Shown in pieces: positions 1 through 6,951 of a stretch of 8,161 nucleotides of DNA. The notes under the pieces were generated by a model that was given only the letters and a program-made list of their open reading frames with translations, was not told where the DNA came from and searched no databases. The DNA is taken from positions 5,345-13,505 of the forward strand of contig PLAX01000126.1 in NCBI GenBank assembly GCA_003135255.1, written 5' to 3'. The stretch comes from Candidatus Dormiibacterota bacterium (lineage in GTDB: Bacteria > Chloroflexota > Dormibacteria > Aeolococcales > Aeolococcaceae). Position 1 is the first letter of the stretch. Every line of letters begins with the position of its first letter. Made by a program: the position numbers and the translations under genes.

Positions 1-579
1 GCCGGGGTACTCCGTCAGCACCTCCCCCGCCTCATCATCGGCCCGGCCCCGGCCGTCCGGGCCCTGACCGCGTCGATCGCTCCCCGGCTGCGCCCGGTTG
101 AGGTCCGGGATCCCCAACCCGTCATGGTCCTCGACGGCTCGATACCGAGCCGGAGCGTGCCCATCCGCCGCGGCCGCCGCGACGATCTGGATCGGCTCAC
201 CGTGGCGGCCGCGGCGATGCATCGGGAGGAGATGGGGGTCGACCCGCTGGCGATCGACCCGGTCGGATGGCGGCACCGGATGGCGAGCCTGATCGATAGG
301 GGCTGGTCCTTTCTGCTCGTCGAGGGTGGCGAGATCGCCTTCAAGGTCGAGCTCTCCGCCTGGACCCCGGACGCGGTCCAGCTCCAGGGTGTCTGGACCA
401 GGCCCGAGCTCCGCCGTCAGGGGGTCGCCACGGCCGCCCTGGCGGCCGTCTGTGCCGAGCTGCTCGCCGAGGTGCCGGTCTGCTCCCTCTACCTGAACTC
501 TTACAACGAACCGGCCATGAGGCTCTATCGCCGCATCGGCTTCCGCCAGGTCGGGGAGTTCGCGACCGTCATCTTCTGA
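1..579 (+). CDS. GNAT-family N-acetyltransferase of the DUF4081-GNAT type, 5' end missing
   Basis: The frame is open from base 1 to the TGA at 577-579, giving 192 C-terminal residues; the start lies upstream of the window. The second half is a GNAT domain that would transfer an acetyl group from acetyl-CoA to an unknown amine. Its acetyl-CoA loop, fitting R/Q-x-x-G-x-A, is RRQGVA at window residues 138-143. It is preceded by the strand QLQGVW and followed by SLYLNSYNEPAMRLYRRIGF and the ending VGEFATVIF. The EEMGVDP stretch and the conserved QGVW and YN..A...Y segments match, from memory, actinobacterial proteins with an N-terminal DUF4081 domain (Mycobacterium Rv2867c-like, about 280-290 residues), so about a third is probably missing. 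An internal ATG at 124 exists, but protein-like sequence (LPRLIIGPAPAV) continues upstream of it, so I do not take it as the start. The gene converges on the regulator that ends at 661. The substrate is unknown. Confidence 0.85.
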   Translation, partial: AGVLRQHLPRLIIGPAPAVRALTASIAPRLRPVEVRDPQPVMVLDGSIPSRSVPIRRGRRDDLDRLTVAAAAMHREEMGVDPLAIDPVGWRHRMASLIDRGWSFLLVEGGEIAFKVELSAWTPDAVQLQGVWTRPELRRQGVATAALAAVCAELLAEVPVCSLYLNSYNEPAMRLYRRIGFRQVGEFATVIF

Positions 580-660
580 TACGCCGGGCGCGGCGCCTGC
601 TCCCAGCACTCTGGGTGATGCGGGCCGCGCTGCCCCGCGTGAGCCCCGGCTCGCCCGGGA
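580..660. other. Convergent intergenic gap with weak hairpins
   Basis: These 81 bases separate the acetyltransferase stop from the stop of the minus-strand response regulator. Two small inverted repeats are visible: CCCAG/CTGGG at 602-606 and 611-615 with a 4-nt loop, and GCGGG/CCCGC at 620-624 and 634-638 with a 9-nt loop. Either could serve as a bidirectional terminator between convergent genes. Neither has a T-tract on either strand, so a canonical intrinsic terminator cannot be claimed. No gene is seen here. Confidence 0.3.
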
Positions 661-1260
661 TCAGATGAGGTGCGCCTTCCAGGCGATCAGCACGGCGGCG
701 GCGCGGTCGCTGCAGCCGAGCTTGGCGAAGATGTTGCTCACGTGGGTCTTCACCGTGTTCTCGCTGACGAAGAGGCGCTTCCCGATCTGGGCGTTGTTGC
801 AGTGCTCCGCCATCAGCCGCAGCACGTCCAGCTCGCGCGCGGTGAGGCTGTACGCCGGCGGGCTGTGGGACATGAGCGTCGGGTCGAGCAGTGATTCCCC
901 GGCGGCGACGGCGCGGATGGCGTTGGCCAGCTCCTCGAGGCTTGCGTCCTTGAGCAGGTAACCGCGGGCTCCGGCCTGCAGCGAGGGGAAGATGTAGTCC
1001 TCGTTGCGGTAGGTGGTGAGCACGATCACCTTGGCCTCCGGATCTTCGGCGCGGATCCGCCGGATGGCTTCGATGCCGTCGACGTTGGGCATCTGGACGT
1101 CCATCAGGATGATGTCGGGGTGGGTCTCGCGGGCTCGCTCGATCGCCTCCGCGCCGTCGGTTGCCCGTGCCACCACCCGGATGTCGTCCTCGACCTCCAG
1201 CATGGTGCAGAGGCCGTGAAGGACCACGGGATGGTCGTCGGCGACGAGGACCCTGATCAC
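661..1260 (-). CDS. NarL/FixJ-type (LuxR-HTH) response regulator
   Basis: This 199-residue protein is a two-component transcription regulator of the usual NarL-family length. Residues 1-120 are a receiver domain with the acidic pair D8-D9, phosphoacceptor D54 (in ILMDVQMP), T82 and K104, all in place. Residues about 136-199 are a LuxR-type helix-turn-helix: SLTARELDVLRLMA, then IGKRLFVSENTVKTHVSNIF, the recognition region. The start is GTG at 1260, which overlaps the TGA of the upstream kinase gene (GTGA, 1257-1260). No clear Shine-Dalgarno precedes it, so translation is probably coupled to the kinase. The kinase has a HisKA_3 domain, the class that normally pairs with this regulator family, so it is almost certainly the partner. 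Phosphorylation would be expected to promote DNA binding. The target genes are unknown; the divergent region at 3897-4072 is one candidate. Confidence 0.95.
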   Translation of the reverse strand: MIRVLVADDHPVVLHGLCTMLEVEDDIRVVARATDGAEAIERARETHPDIILMDVQMPNVDGIEAIRRIRAEDPEAKVIVLTTYRNEDYIFPSLQAGARGYLLKDASLEELANAIRAVAAGESLLDPTLMSHSPPAYSLTARELDVLRLMAEHCNNAQIGKRLFVSENTVKTHVSNIFAKLGCSDRAAAVLIAWKAHLI

Positions 1261-3896
1261 ACCGGCACCGCCGTCTTGGACGTCGCGCCACCCTTCCCCG
1301 CGTCCGCGGCCACCGGCAGATCCACGGTGATGGTGGTGCCCCGACTGGGGACGCTCTCCACCTGGAAGGTCCCCCCCGCGATGCGGACTCTCTCCGCCAT
1401 CCCGACGATGCCGAAGGAACCGAGCGGCAGGGCGGAGGTGTCAAAGCCGTGGCCGTTGTCCCTCACCGTCAGCTCGACGTGGTCGCCGAGGTTGCGCAGG
1501 CGCACGGTGACCCGGGAGGCGCCGCTGTGGGCCGCGATGTTGGCGAGGGCTTGCTGGGTGATGCGGAGGAGTGTGACCTCCGACTGCGGTCGGAGCGCGG
1601 GTGGGGGCACCATGTGCTCGGCCCGTAGCCTCGCCGCGATCCCCGTGCGGTGCCGGAACCGCTCCACCTCGTTCTCGGCGGCGGCGACCAGTCCGGTCGA
1701 GCTGAGCGGGGCCGGCCGGAGGTCCCAGACCGAGCGCCGCGCCTCCGCCAGGGCCGAGCGGGCCAGCTCCTGGGCCGACGCCAGGGCCGGGAGCGACCGG
1801 TCGGGATCCCTGCTCACCAGGGCCTGAGCCGCCTCGAGCTGGATCACGATCCCGGTGAGCTGCTGGGCGAGCGTGTCGTGGATCTCGCGGGCGAGCCGGG
1901 CCCGCTCCTCCAAGACGGCCATCTCCCGGCCCTCGTCGGAGAGGCGGGCGGTGCTGAGGGCCAGCCCGACCTGGTTGCCGATCGCCATCAGCAGCGCCGT
2001 CATCTCCGCCCCGGGCACGACGGTGGCGCGCAGCCCAAGGGCTCCGAGGGGGCCGGCGCCCGTCCCCATGGGAAGCCCGATCAGGACCCCGTCCCCGTCC
2101 GGGCGCGTGACCAGCTGGTTGCCGGTGATGGCGGCGACGGCGACCGCCTCCAGCGGGGGACTGGCGTCATCCCCCTCGGCCCGGCTCGCCATCAGGCCCT
2201 CCCGGCCGATCCGGAAGCCGCGGCCCGCCGTGGTCGGCAGGACCGCCCGGACGGCGTCCAGCGCCCCCGCCAGTATCGCCTCGGGGTCCAGGGATCGGGT
2301 CAGCGACCCGGCCAGCTCGTTGAGGGCGAGCAGCTCCTCGTTGCGGACGCTCAGCTCCGCGGTCCGTCTCGCCACCTTCTGCTCCAGCTCCCGGCTGGCA
2401 GCGAGGATCACCTCTCGGGAGGCGTTGATCTCCCGGCGCATCCGCTCCAGCGAGTCGGCCAGATCACCGACCTCGTCCCTGCCCTGGGGCGGCACGGTCT
2501 CGTCGGTGTGACCCTTGGCCAGCCGCTCTGCCGAGACCGTCAGCGCTCTGACCGGGGCGACGACGAACCGGGAGAGCACCGTGGCCAGGACGAATGACAC
2601 GAGCAGCAGCAGCACGACGATCCAGACGGCGCCCTGCACGATGCCGTTGAGCTTCTGGCTGATCCCCTGCTCAAGGGCGTTCTGGTTGGGCTCGAAGTCC
2701 GACTTGGGCGCGGAATCGACGAGGATCCATCCCGGGTAGGTGACGGGGGCGACGAAGAAGAGGCGGTCCACCCCGCCCACCGTCGCCTCGAGCGGGGGAA
2801 TGACGGCCTCGCCGTTCTCGGCAGCCTTCAGGGCGGCGAGCAGGCTTGGACCGTTCTTGCCGGCCGGCCGGGGGAGCTGGCCTCCGACCTGAAGGCTTCC
2901 CGTGAAGTCCCTGCCGGTACCCGACGCCCCGATCACCAGGTTGCTGCTGCTGAGGAGGAGCGGGTAGGAGCCGGTTTCGGCAGGCGCCTCGGAGATCAGC
3001 CCGGCGAATTGCGCGAGGGGCACGTCGGCTCCCACCAGCAGGTTCTTTCCGGCCAGAGCGTAGACGGTCACCTCCCATTCGTTGCGGAGCCGGTTCTGGT
3101 ACGGAGGCGTCCAGCTCGCCTGGATGGACGGGGCCGGGGTCTGGGGGATGGAGGTGGAGTCGGAGAACGCGGTGAGGAGGCTCAGGCGGACGCCCTGGGG
3201 GTTGCCCGCCAGCCCTTCTGTCTGGGGCACCGAGATGTCACCCGGACTCACCCAGACCGCGTTGTTGGTGGGGTCCATGATCCAGACCGCATCGATGGAG
3301 GGCCCCACCGCCTCCTTGAACTTGGCGAGTTGCTGGGTCGCGAAGTCGTTCAGGTCCGCGAGGGGCGCCGCCCGGGTGGGGACCCCCTCGTTGGTGCCGG
3401 TAGAGCCCACCAGCAGCTCGGCGGTCTGCGACGAGGCTGACGTGACTTCGTAGACGCCGTCTCCCACCACCGCGTACACGAGAGGGCTGCTGGCGGTCGG
3501 CGTGCCGGTGGCCGCGGGGCTGGCGGTGGCCGCCGGGCTGCCGGAGGTGCCGGCGCCGGCGGCCCCCGGTGACGGGGTCGCCGCCGCCTTGGTGGTGGTG
3601 GCAGCCAGTGCGCTGGCGAGGGTGTCCACCCTGACCTGGAGCGCCTGCAGGATGCCGTTGATGTCGGTGGTGGCCGTCACGCCGAGGTCGGTCTGGAACG
3701 CATTCTCCTGGTGGCTCACGAGGCCGTTGACGGCCCCGTTGACGGTGCTCTGGGTGATCCCGTGCAGATCGACCGCGGTGAGCACGAAGAAGGCGCCGGC
3801 GGGCACGAGGGCGACCACCAGCATGGCGGCCAGGAGCCGGTCACGCAGCCGCCGTCGGGGATTGAACAGGGACAGCGTCAGCCGAGGACGCTTCAT
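1257..3896 (-). CDS. Membrane sensor histidine kinase, HisKA_3 class, with extracellular Cache-like sensor, HAMP and GAF-like region
   Basis: An 879-residue sensor kinase. In order: a basic N-terminus; membrane segment 1 (about 20-43); a large extracytoplasmic region (44-420) that begins helical and includes an Ala/Ser/Thr/Pro-rich linker (about 99-138) followed by a Cache-like sensor; membrane segment 2 (about 422-441); HAMP (about 440-490); a short coiled coil; a GAF-like region (about 523-653) ending in IGNQVGLALS; a HisKA_3 dimerisation domain with phospho-acceptor H673 in REIHDTLAQQLTG; and a HATPase_c domain with N-box N786, G1 DNGHG (813-817) and G2 GSFGIVGMAERV. The sensor and GAF assignments rest on pattern, not on a search. 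ATG at 3896 is preferred because GGTGAGG lies 5 nt before it; GTG at 3902 in the same frame would abut that site. The downstream regulator overlaps by 4 nt. One oddity is Gln at 782, where many N-boxes of this class have Glu (QEALxN). The ligand is unknown. Confidence 0.93.
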   Translation of the reverse strand: MKRPRLTLSLFNPRRRLRDRLLAAMLVVALVPAGAFFVLTAVDLHGITQSTVNGAVNGLVSHQENAFQTDLGVTATTDINGILQALQVRVDTLASALAATTTKAAATPSPGAAGAGTSGSPAATASPAATGTPTASSPLVYAVVGDGVYEVTSASSQTAELLVGSTGTNEGVPTRAAPLADLNDFATQQLAKFKEAVGPSIDAVWIMDPTNNAVWVSPGDISVPQTEGLAGNPQGVRLSLLTAFSDSTSIPQTPAPSIQASWTPPYQNRLRNEWEVTVYALAGKNLLVGADVPLAQFAGLISEAPAETGSYPLLLSSSNLVIGASGTGRDFTGSLQVGGQLPRPAGKNGPSLLAALKAAENGEAVIPPLEATVGGVDRLFFVAPVTYPGWILVDSAPKSDFEPNQNALEQGISQKLNGIVQGAVWIVVLLLLVSFVLATVLSRFVVAPVRALTVSAERLAKGHTDETVPPQGRDEVGDLADSLERMRREINASREVILAASRELEQKVARRTAELSVRNEELLALNELAGSLTRSLDPEAILAGALDAVRAVLPTTAGRGFRIGREGLMASRAEGDDASPPLEAVAVAAITGNQLVTRPDGDGVLIGLPMGTGAGPLGALGLRATVVPGAEMTALLMAIGNQVGLALSTARLSDEGREMAVLEERARLAREIHDTLAQQLTGIVIQLEAAQALVSRDPDRSLPALASAQELARSALAEARRSVWDLRPAPLSSTGLVAAAENEVERFRHRTGIAARLRAEHMVPPPALRPQSEVTLLRITQQALANIAAHSGASRVTVRLRNLGDHVELTVRDNGHGFDTSALPLGSFGIVGMAERVRIAGGTFQVESVPSRGTTITVDLPVAADAGKGGATSKTAVPV
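3508..3543 (-). repeat. Two tandem 18-bp units in the kinase's low-complexity linker
   Basis: Plus-strand GTGGCCGCGGGGCTGGCG (3508-3525) is followed directly by a copy that differs at two positions (3526-3543). On the coding strand the two units encode a repeated six-residue Ala-Ser-Pro-Ala-Ala-Thr stretch within the extracytoplasmic Ala/Ser/Thr/Pro-rich linker. Because each unit is 18 bp, gain or loss of a unit would keep the frame and change only linker length. Confidence 0.8.
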
Positions 3897-3901
3897 TCCC
3901 A

Positions 3902-3908
3902 CCTCACC
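3902..3908 (-). promoter_or_regulatory. Ribosome-binding site of the histidine kinase
   Basis: On the minus strand GGTGAGG is followed by the 5-nt spacer TGGGA and then ATG at 3896. This spacing favours the ATG over the in-frame GTG at 3902, which the ribosome-binding site would touch. Confidence 0.6.
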
Positions 3909-3932
3909 GGACCGAGTCGAGGATCAGCCCCG

Positions 3933-3962
3933 AGTATACGGCCGCCCCTCGGGCCACGAGAA
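3933..3962 (-). promoter_or_regulatory. Candidate sigma70-type promoter for the kinase/regulator operon
   Basis: On the minus strand TATACT (3938 to 3933) matches the -10 consensus at five of six positions. With an 18-nt spacer the -35 position reads TTCTCG (3962 to 3957), a weak match. Transcription would begin near 3926, giving a leader of about 30 nt before the kinase ATG. The -10 overlaps the palindrome GTATAC (3934-3939). Placement and AT content support it; the -35 is poor. Confidence 0.4.
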
Positions 3963-4008
3963 CGCGCCAATCGGCACATCGTCGTGGAGTCCTCGTCGCC
4001 CGAGCCCC

Positions 4009-4014
4009 TAGAGT
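4009..4014 (+). promoter_or_regulatory. Candidate -10 box (TAGAGT) for tldDE, placed for a leaderless start at 4020
   Basis: TAGAGT fits the TANNNT -10 pattern common in high-GC bacteria and ends 5 nt before an ATG at 4020. Transcription from it would begin at about 4020-4021, at that ATG. No convincing -35 is seen 16-18 nt upstream. It is the only visible box of this kind close to tldD on the plus strand, and with the kinase promoter it would make this gap a divergent promoter region. Confidence 0.35.
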
Positions 4015-4019
4015 CAGCG

Positions 4020-4076
4020 ATGCGTGAGCAGATTCCCAGCAGCAGCCGTGCGCCGTCCGCGATGAATCGGCGATGA
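4020..4076 (+). other. Possible 18-codon leader ORF overlapping the tldD start
   Basis: From ATG at 4020 the frame encodes MREQIPSSSRAPSAMNRR and stops at the TGA at 4074-4076. That stop overlaps the tldD ATG at 4073 as ATGA. No Shine-Dalgarno lies upstream of 4020, but the TAGAGT box just before it would suit a leaderless transcript. tldD has no Shine-Dalgarno either, so terminating ribosomes could reinitiate at tldD. Such short overlaps also arise by chance; the evidence is position and spacing only. Confidence 0.3.
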
Positions 4077-5515
4077 GAGAGATCGCCGACCTGGCCATCG
4101 ACGTCGCCGTGTCCAGCGGCGCGACCTACGCGGACTGCCGCGTCGTCCAGCGCGGCATCCAGGCGATGACGGTGAAAGGCGGCCGGTTCGCGGAGGTCTC
4201 CTCGTTTGAGGATGAGGGGATGGGCATCCGGGCGATCGTCGACGGGGCGTGGGGATTCGCCAGTGTCGACCGCCTGGACTCCGACAGTCTCCGCGACGCA
4301 GCCCGCCTCGCCTGCCGGATCGCGCGCGCCTCGGCGCGGCTTCGCCGCCAGCCTGTGCGTCTCGCCTCTGCGCCGGTGGCCACCGGCGAGTACGTGACCC
4401 CCATGGAGCGTGACCCCTTCGAGGTGAGCCTCGAGGAGAAGATGGATCTGCTGATCCGGACCGACGAGGCGATGGCCGCGGTGGCCGGGGTGACCACCCA
4501 CGAGGCGTCCCTCGAGTTCGTGCGGGAGCACCGCCTCTTCGCGAGCAGCGAGGGATCGCTGGTCGACCAGGTCATCGTCGAGTCCGGGGGCGGCATGGAC
4601 GCGACCGCCACCAGCGACGACGACGTCCAGACGCGCAGCTTCCCCAACAGCTTTGGGCGCCACCAGCTCTGCGCCGGCTACGAGGCGATCGCCGCCATGG
4701 ACCTCGCCGGCAACGCCTCCCGGATCGCCACCGAGGCGGTCGCACTGCTGAGCGCCCCGCCCTGCCCGACTGGCAGGATGACGCTGATCCTCGATGGCAC
4801 GCAGGCCGCCCTCCAGGTCCACGAGTCGTGCGGGCACCCCACCGAGCTGGACCGCGTCCGCGGGGACGAGGCGGCCTACGCCGGGACCTCCTTCCTCACC
4901 CCCGACCTGCTCGGACGCTTCCGCTACGGGAGCGAGCAGGTGACGATCACCGCCGACGCCACCACGCCCCGAGGTCTCGGCACCTACGGCTGGGACGACG
5001 AGGGGGTGGCGGCGCAGCGCACCGTCCTGGTCGACCGCGGCGTGTTCCGCGGGTACATGTCGTCGCGAGAGACCGCGGCCGACTACGGCTGGACGAGCAC
5101 CGGGGCGATGCGCGCCGAGTCCTGGAACCGCATCCCCCTCATCCGGATGACCAACGTCAACCTCGAACCGGGCGAGTCCAGCCTGGAGGAGATGATCGCC
5201 GGCACCGAGCACGGCGTCTACCTGGAGACGAACCGCTCCTGGAGCATCGACGACCGCCGCCTCAACTTCCAGTTCGGGACCCAGAACGGATGGGAGATCC
5301 GGGACGGCAAGCGCCTCCGCTTGGTCAAGAACGCGCTCTATGCGGGGCGGACTCCTGAGTTCTGGCGGTCCTGCGACGCCGTCGCCGGCCCCTCCGAATG
5401 GAGGCCGTGGGGCGTCGTCAACTGCGGCAAGGGGCAGCCGGGCCAGGTCATCCACGTCGGCCATGGCGCCGCGCCCTGCCGCTTCCGCCGCGTGTCGGTG
5501 ACGGCGGCGTCGTGA
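4073..5515 (+). CDS. tldD: TldD-family zinc metalloprotease, catalytic subunit
   Basis: 480 residues, the usual TldD length. The family forms a TldD/TldE complex in the cytoplasm; in E. coli it removes the leader of the microcin B17 precursor and degrades unfolded peptides such as CcdA. The metal motif HExxxH is present as HESCGH at residues 250-255 (H250, E251, H255). The third zinc ligand expected from the E. coli structure, a C-terminal cysteine, is matched by C451 in NCGKGQP, followed by the typical ending HVGHG. The N-terminal PmbA/TldD domain (about 1-230) begins IADLAIDVAVSSGATYADCR, as expected for the family, which supports the ATG at 4073 although no Shine-Dalgarno precedes it. The stop overlaps the tldE start by 4 nt (GTGA, 5512-5515), indicating coupled translation and equal dosage. 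All catalytic residues are intact, so activity is expected. The substrate here is unknown, since no RiPP precursor is seen nearby. Confidence 0.95.
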   Translation: MREIADLAIDVAVSSGATYADCRVVQRGIQAMTVKGGRFAEVSSFEDEGMGIRAIVDGAWGFASVDRLDSDSLRDAARLACRIARASARLRRQPVRLASAPVATGEYVTPMERDPFEVSLEEKMDLLIRTDEAMAAVAGVTTHEASLEFVREHRLFASSEGSLVDQVIVESGGGMDATATSDDDVQTRSFPNSFGRHQLCAGYEAIAAMDLAGNASRIATEAVALLSAPPCPTGRMTLILDGTQAALQVHESCGHPTELDRVRGDEAAYAGTSFLTPDLLGRFRYGSEQVTITADATTPRGLGTYGWDDEGVAAQRTVLVDRGVFRGYMSSRETAADYGWTSTGAMRAESWNRIPLIRMTNVNLEPGESSLEEMIAGTEHGVYLETNRSWSIDDRRLNFQFGTQNGWEIRDGKRLRLVKNALYAGRTPEFWRSCDAVAGPSEWRPWGVVNCGKGQPGQVIHVGHGAAPCRFRRVSVTAAS

Positions 5516-6843
5516 TCAGTCCCGCGTCTCCCGACGATCTCCTGGCGCTCGCCGACTCGATCCTCGAGCGGGTGGGGCGAGATGGCGCCGAGGTGACGGT
5601 GGTTCACCACGACGAGGCGCTCACACGATTTGCCCGCAACCAGATCCACCAGAACGTGGCCGAGAGCTCGCGCCGGGTCCGGCTTCGCCTCATGGGCGAC
5701 GAGCAGGTCGGGGTCGCGGAGATTCGCGGTGAGGTCGACGATCTGCAGGGGCGGCTGATCGCGGCGGCCGAGGCGGCTCGCGAGCTGGCCCCTGGCGGCG
5801 ATGTCACGCCACTGCCCCGCCCCGATGCCGGGTCGGACGGCCCGGTTGCCCACTCCCCGGCCACCGCCCTGTGCACCCCGGAATGGCGGGCAGGCCAGGT
5901 GGGGACTGTCGCCGCCGTCAGCGCCGTGGCCGGCTTCGAGGCCTTCGGGGCGCTCCAGACGTCAATGACCCAGACGGCCATCGCCAACAGCCAGGGCGTG
6001 CGGCGCCACGCCACGACCACGGCGGCCAGCCTGATCTGCGTGGCCCGTGGAGAGAACGGTTGGGGGTACGCCGACCGCCACCACCATGACATCCGCCGCC
6101 TCGATGCGGAACAGGTGGCCCAGGAGGCGGTCGAGACCTGCGGCCGCAACCAGCAGGCCACCGCCCTGGACCCGGGCGTCTTCCCGGTCGTGCTCTCTCC
6201 CTGTGCGGTCGCGGATCTCGTGGGACACTTGGCCGATCTCGGATTCAGCGCCCTGGCCCACCAGGAGCACCGGAGCTTCATGCGCCCCGGAGAGCGGCTG
6301 ATGAGCGAGCTGGTGAGCATCGCCGACGATGCCAGCCATCCCGATGCCATGCCGTTCCCCTTCGATGACGAGGGGGTGTCGACGCGGGGCGTCAGCTGCA
6401 TCGAGGAGGGGGTCTGCCGGAGCTTCGTGCACGACAGCGCCACCGCACTCCGGGAGGATGTCCCGTCCACCGGCCATGCCCTCCCCATGCCCAACACCTT
6501 CGGCCCCTGGGCCCGTCACCTGGTGGTCGCAAGCGGGGAGAGCAGCCTCGACGACCTGATCGCGGCCTGCGACCACGGCCTCTACGTCACCCGCCTCTGG
6601 TACGTGCGCGACGTCCATCCGCTCCGGACGGTGATCACCGGGATGACCCGCGACGGCACCTTCCTGATCGAGAACGGACGGCTGGGGCGGCCGGTTCGCG
6701 ACCTCCGGTTCACCCAGAGCATCGTGGATGCCCTCTCCGACGTGAGAGGCGCCGGCCGCGAGAGATCGATCGAGCTGGACGAGAGCGAGCGCGCCCTGCT
6801 CGTCCCCGCGCTCGGTCTGGGCAGTTTCGCCTTCACCTCCTGA
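5512..6843 (+). CDS. tldE: TldE/PmbA-family subunit, non-catalytic partner of TldD
   Basis: 443 residues from GTG at 5512, which overlaps the tldD TGA by 4 nt. The same frame is open back to an ATG at 5398, but that extra stretch (Arg/Pro/Gly-rich) lies inside tldD and is not protein-like. The N-terminal segment (LADSILERVG...AEVTVVHHDEALTRFARNQIHQNVAESS) and the C-terminal half (CIEEGVCRSFVHDSATA; PMPNTF; DLIAACDHGLYVTRLWY; FLIENGRLG) match the PmbA/TldE family. There is no HExxxH in the region equivalent to TldD residues 250-255, as is normal for TldE, which is thought to shape the substrate channel of the heterodimer. The intact frame and ordered tldD-tldE pair indicate a working complex. 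Regulation should follow tldD, as there is no room for a separate promoter. Confidence 0.93.
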   Translation: MISPASPDDLLALADSILERVGRDGAEVTVVHHDEALTRFARNQIHQNVAESSRRVRLRLMGDEQVGVAEIRGEVDDLQGRLIAAAEAARELAPGGDVTPLPRPDAGSDGPVAHSPATALCTPEWRAGQVGTVAAVSAVAGFEAFGALQTSMTQTAIANSQGVRRHATTTAASLICVARGENGWGYADRHHHDIRRLDAEQVAQEAVETCGRNQQATALDPGVFPVVLSPCAVADLVGHLADLGFSALAHQEHRSFMRPGERLMSELVSIADDASHPDAMPFPFDDEGVSTRGVSCIEEGVCRSFVHDSATALREDVPSTGHALPMPNTFGPWARHLVVASGESSLDDLIAACDHGLYVTRLWYVRDVHPLRTVITGMTRDGTFLIENGRLGRPVRDLRFTQSIVDALSDVRGAGRERSIELDESERALLVPALGLGSFAFTS

Positions 6844-6870
6844 AGCAGGTGGTCGGATCCGGGGCTGGAG

Positions 6871-6891
6871 TGACAGAGGTCGTTGCTGTCA
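6871..6891 (+). terminator. Weak hairpin after tldE, possible terminator
   Basis: TGACAG (6871-6876) and CTGTCA (6886-6891) form a perfect 6-bp inverted repeat with a 9-nt loop, followed by GGGTTTG. The stem is short and only three T residues follow, so it is a poor intrinsic terminator. It could also be a protein-binding site upstream of the next gene. Confidence 0.25.
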
Positions 6892-6901
6892 GGGTTTGCC
6901 G

Positions 6902-6917
6902 GACCGGCTGATCGGTC
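6902..6917. repeat. Inverted repeat GACCG/CGGTC upstream of the receiver gene
   Basis: GACCG (6902-6906) and CGGTC (6913-6917) are separated by GCTGAT. The repeat overlaps where the -35 region of the putative promoter at 6937 would sit, so it is a possible operator. The arms are short and could arise by chance in GC-rich DNA. Confidence 0.25.
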
Positions 6918-6936
6918 GCGGCCGGGTCCCGGGCGG

Positions 6937-6942
6937 TATGCT
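6937..6942 (+). promoter_or_regulatory. Candidate -10 box (TATGCT) of the stand-alone receiver gene
   Basis: TATGCT fits TANNNT and ends 9 nt before the GTG at 6952. Transcription would start at about 6949, leaving only a few bases of leader, as expected for a leaderless mRNA. This fits the absence of a Shine-Dalgarno before that GTG. No good -35 is seen. Confidence 0.35.
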
Positions 6943-6951
6943 CGCTCCGCC

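Noticed and set aside
3934..3939. GTATAC palindrome as an operator
   Set aside because: A 6-bp palindrome is too short to claim, and it is explained by overlap with the TATACT -10 box.
3893..5464. A 523-codon open frame on the minus strand opposite tldD
   Set aside because: Its product is low-complexity (Arg, Gly, Ala, Asp, His-rich) with no domain, and it lies wholly opposite a well-recognised gene. In GC-rich DNA such antisense frames stay open because stop codons are rare.
5398..5511. Upstream ATG start for TldE
   Set aside because: The extra 38 residues are out-of-frame tldD sequence rich in Arg, Pro and Gly, and the GTG at 5512 gives a normal family N-terminus.
6883..6951. Upstream TTG start for the receiver protein
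   Set aside because: It would add 23 Pro/Gly/Arg-rich residues before a complete receiver domain and runs through the inverted repeat and the -10-like box. GTG at 6952 is simpler.
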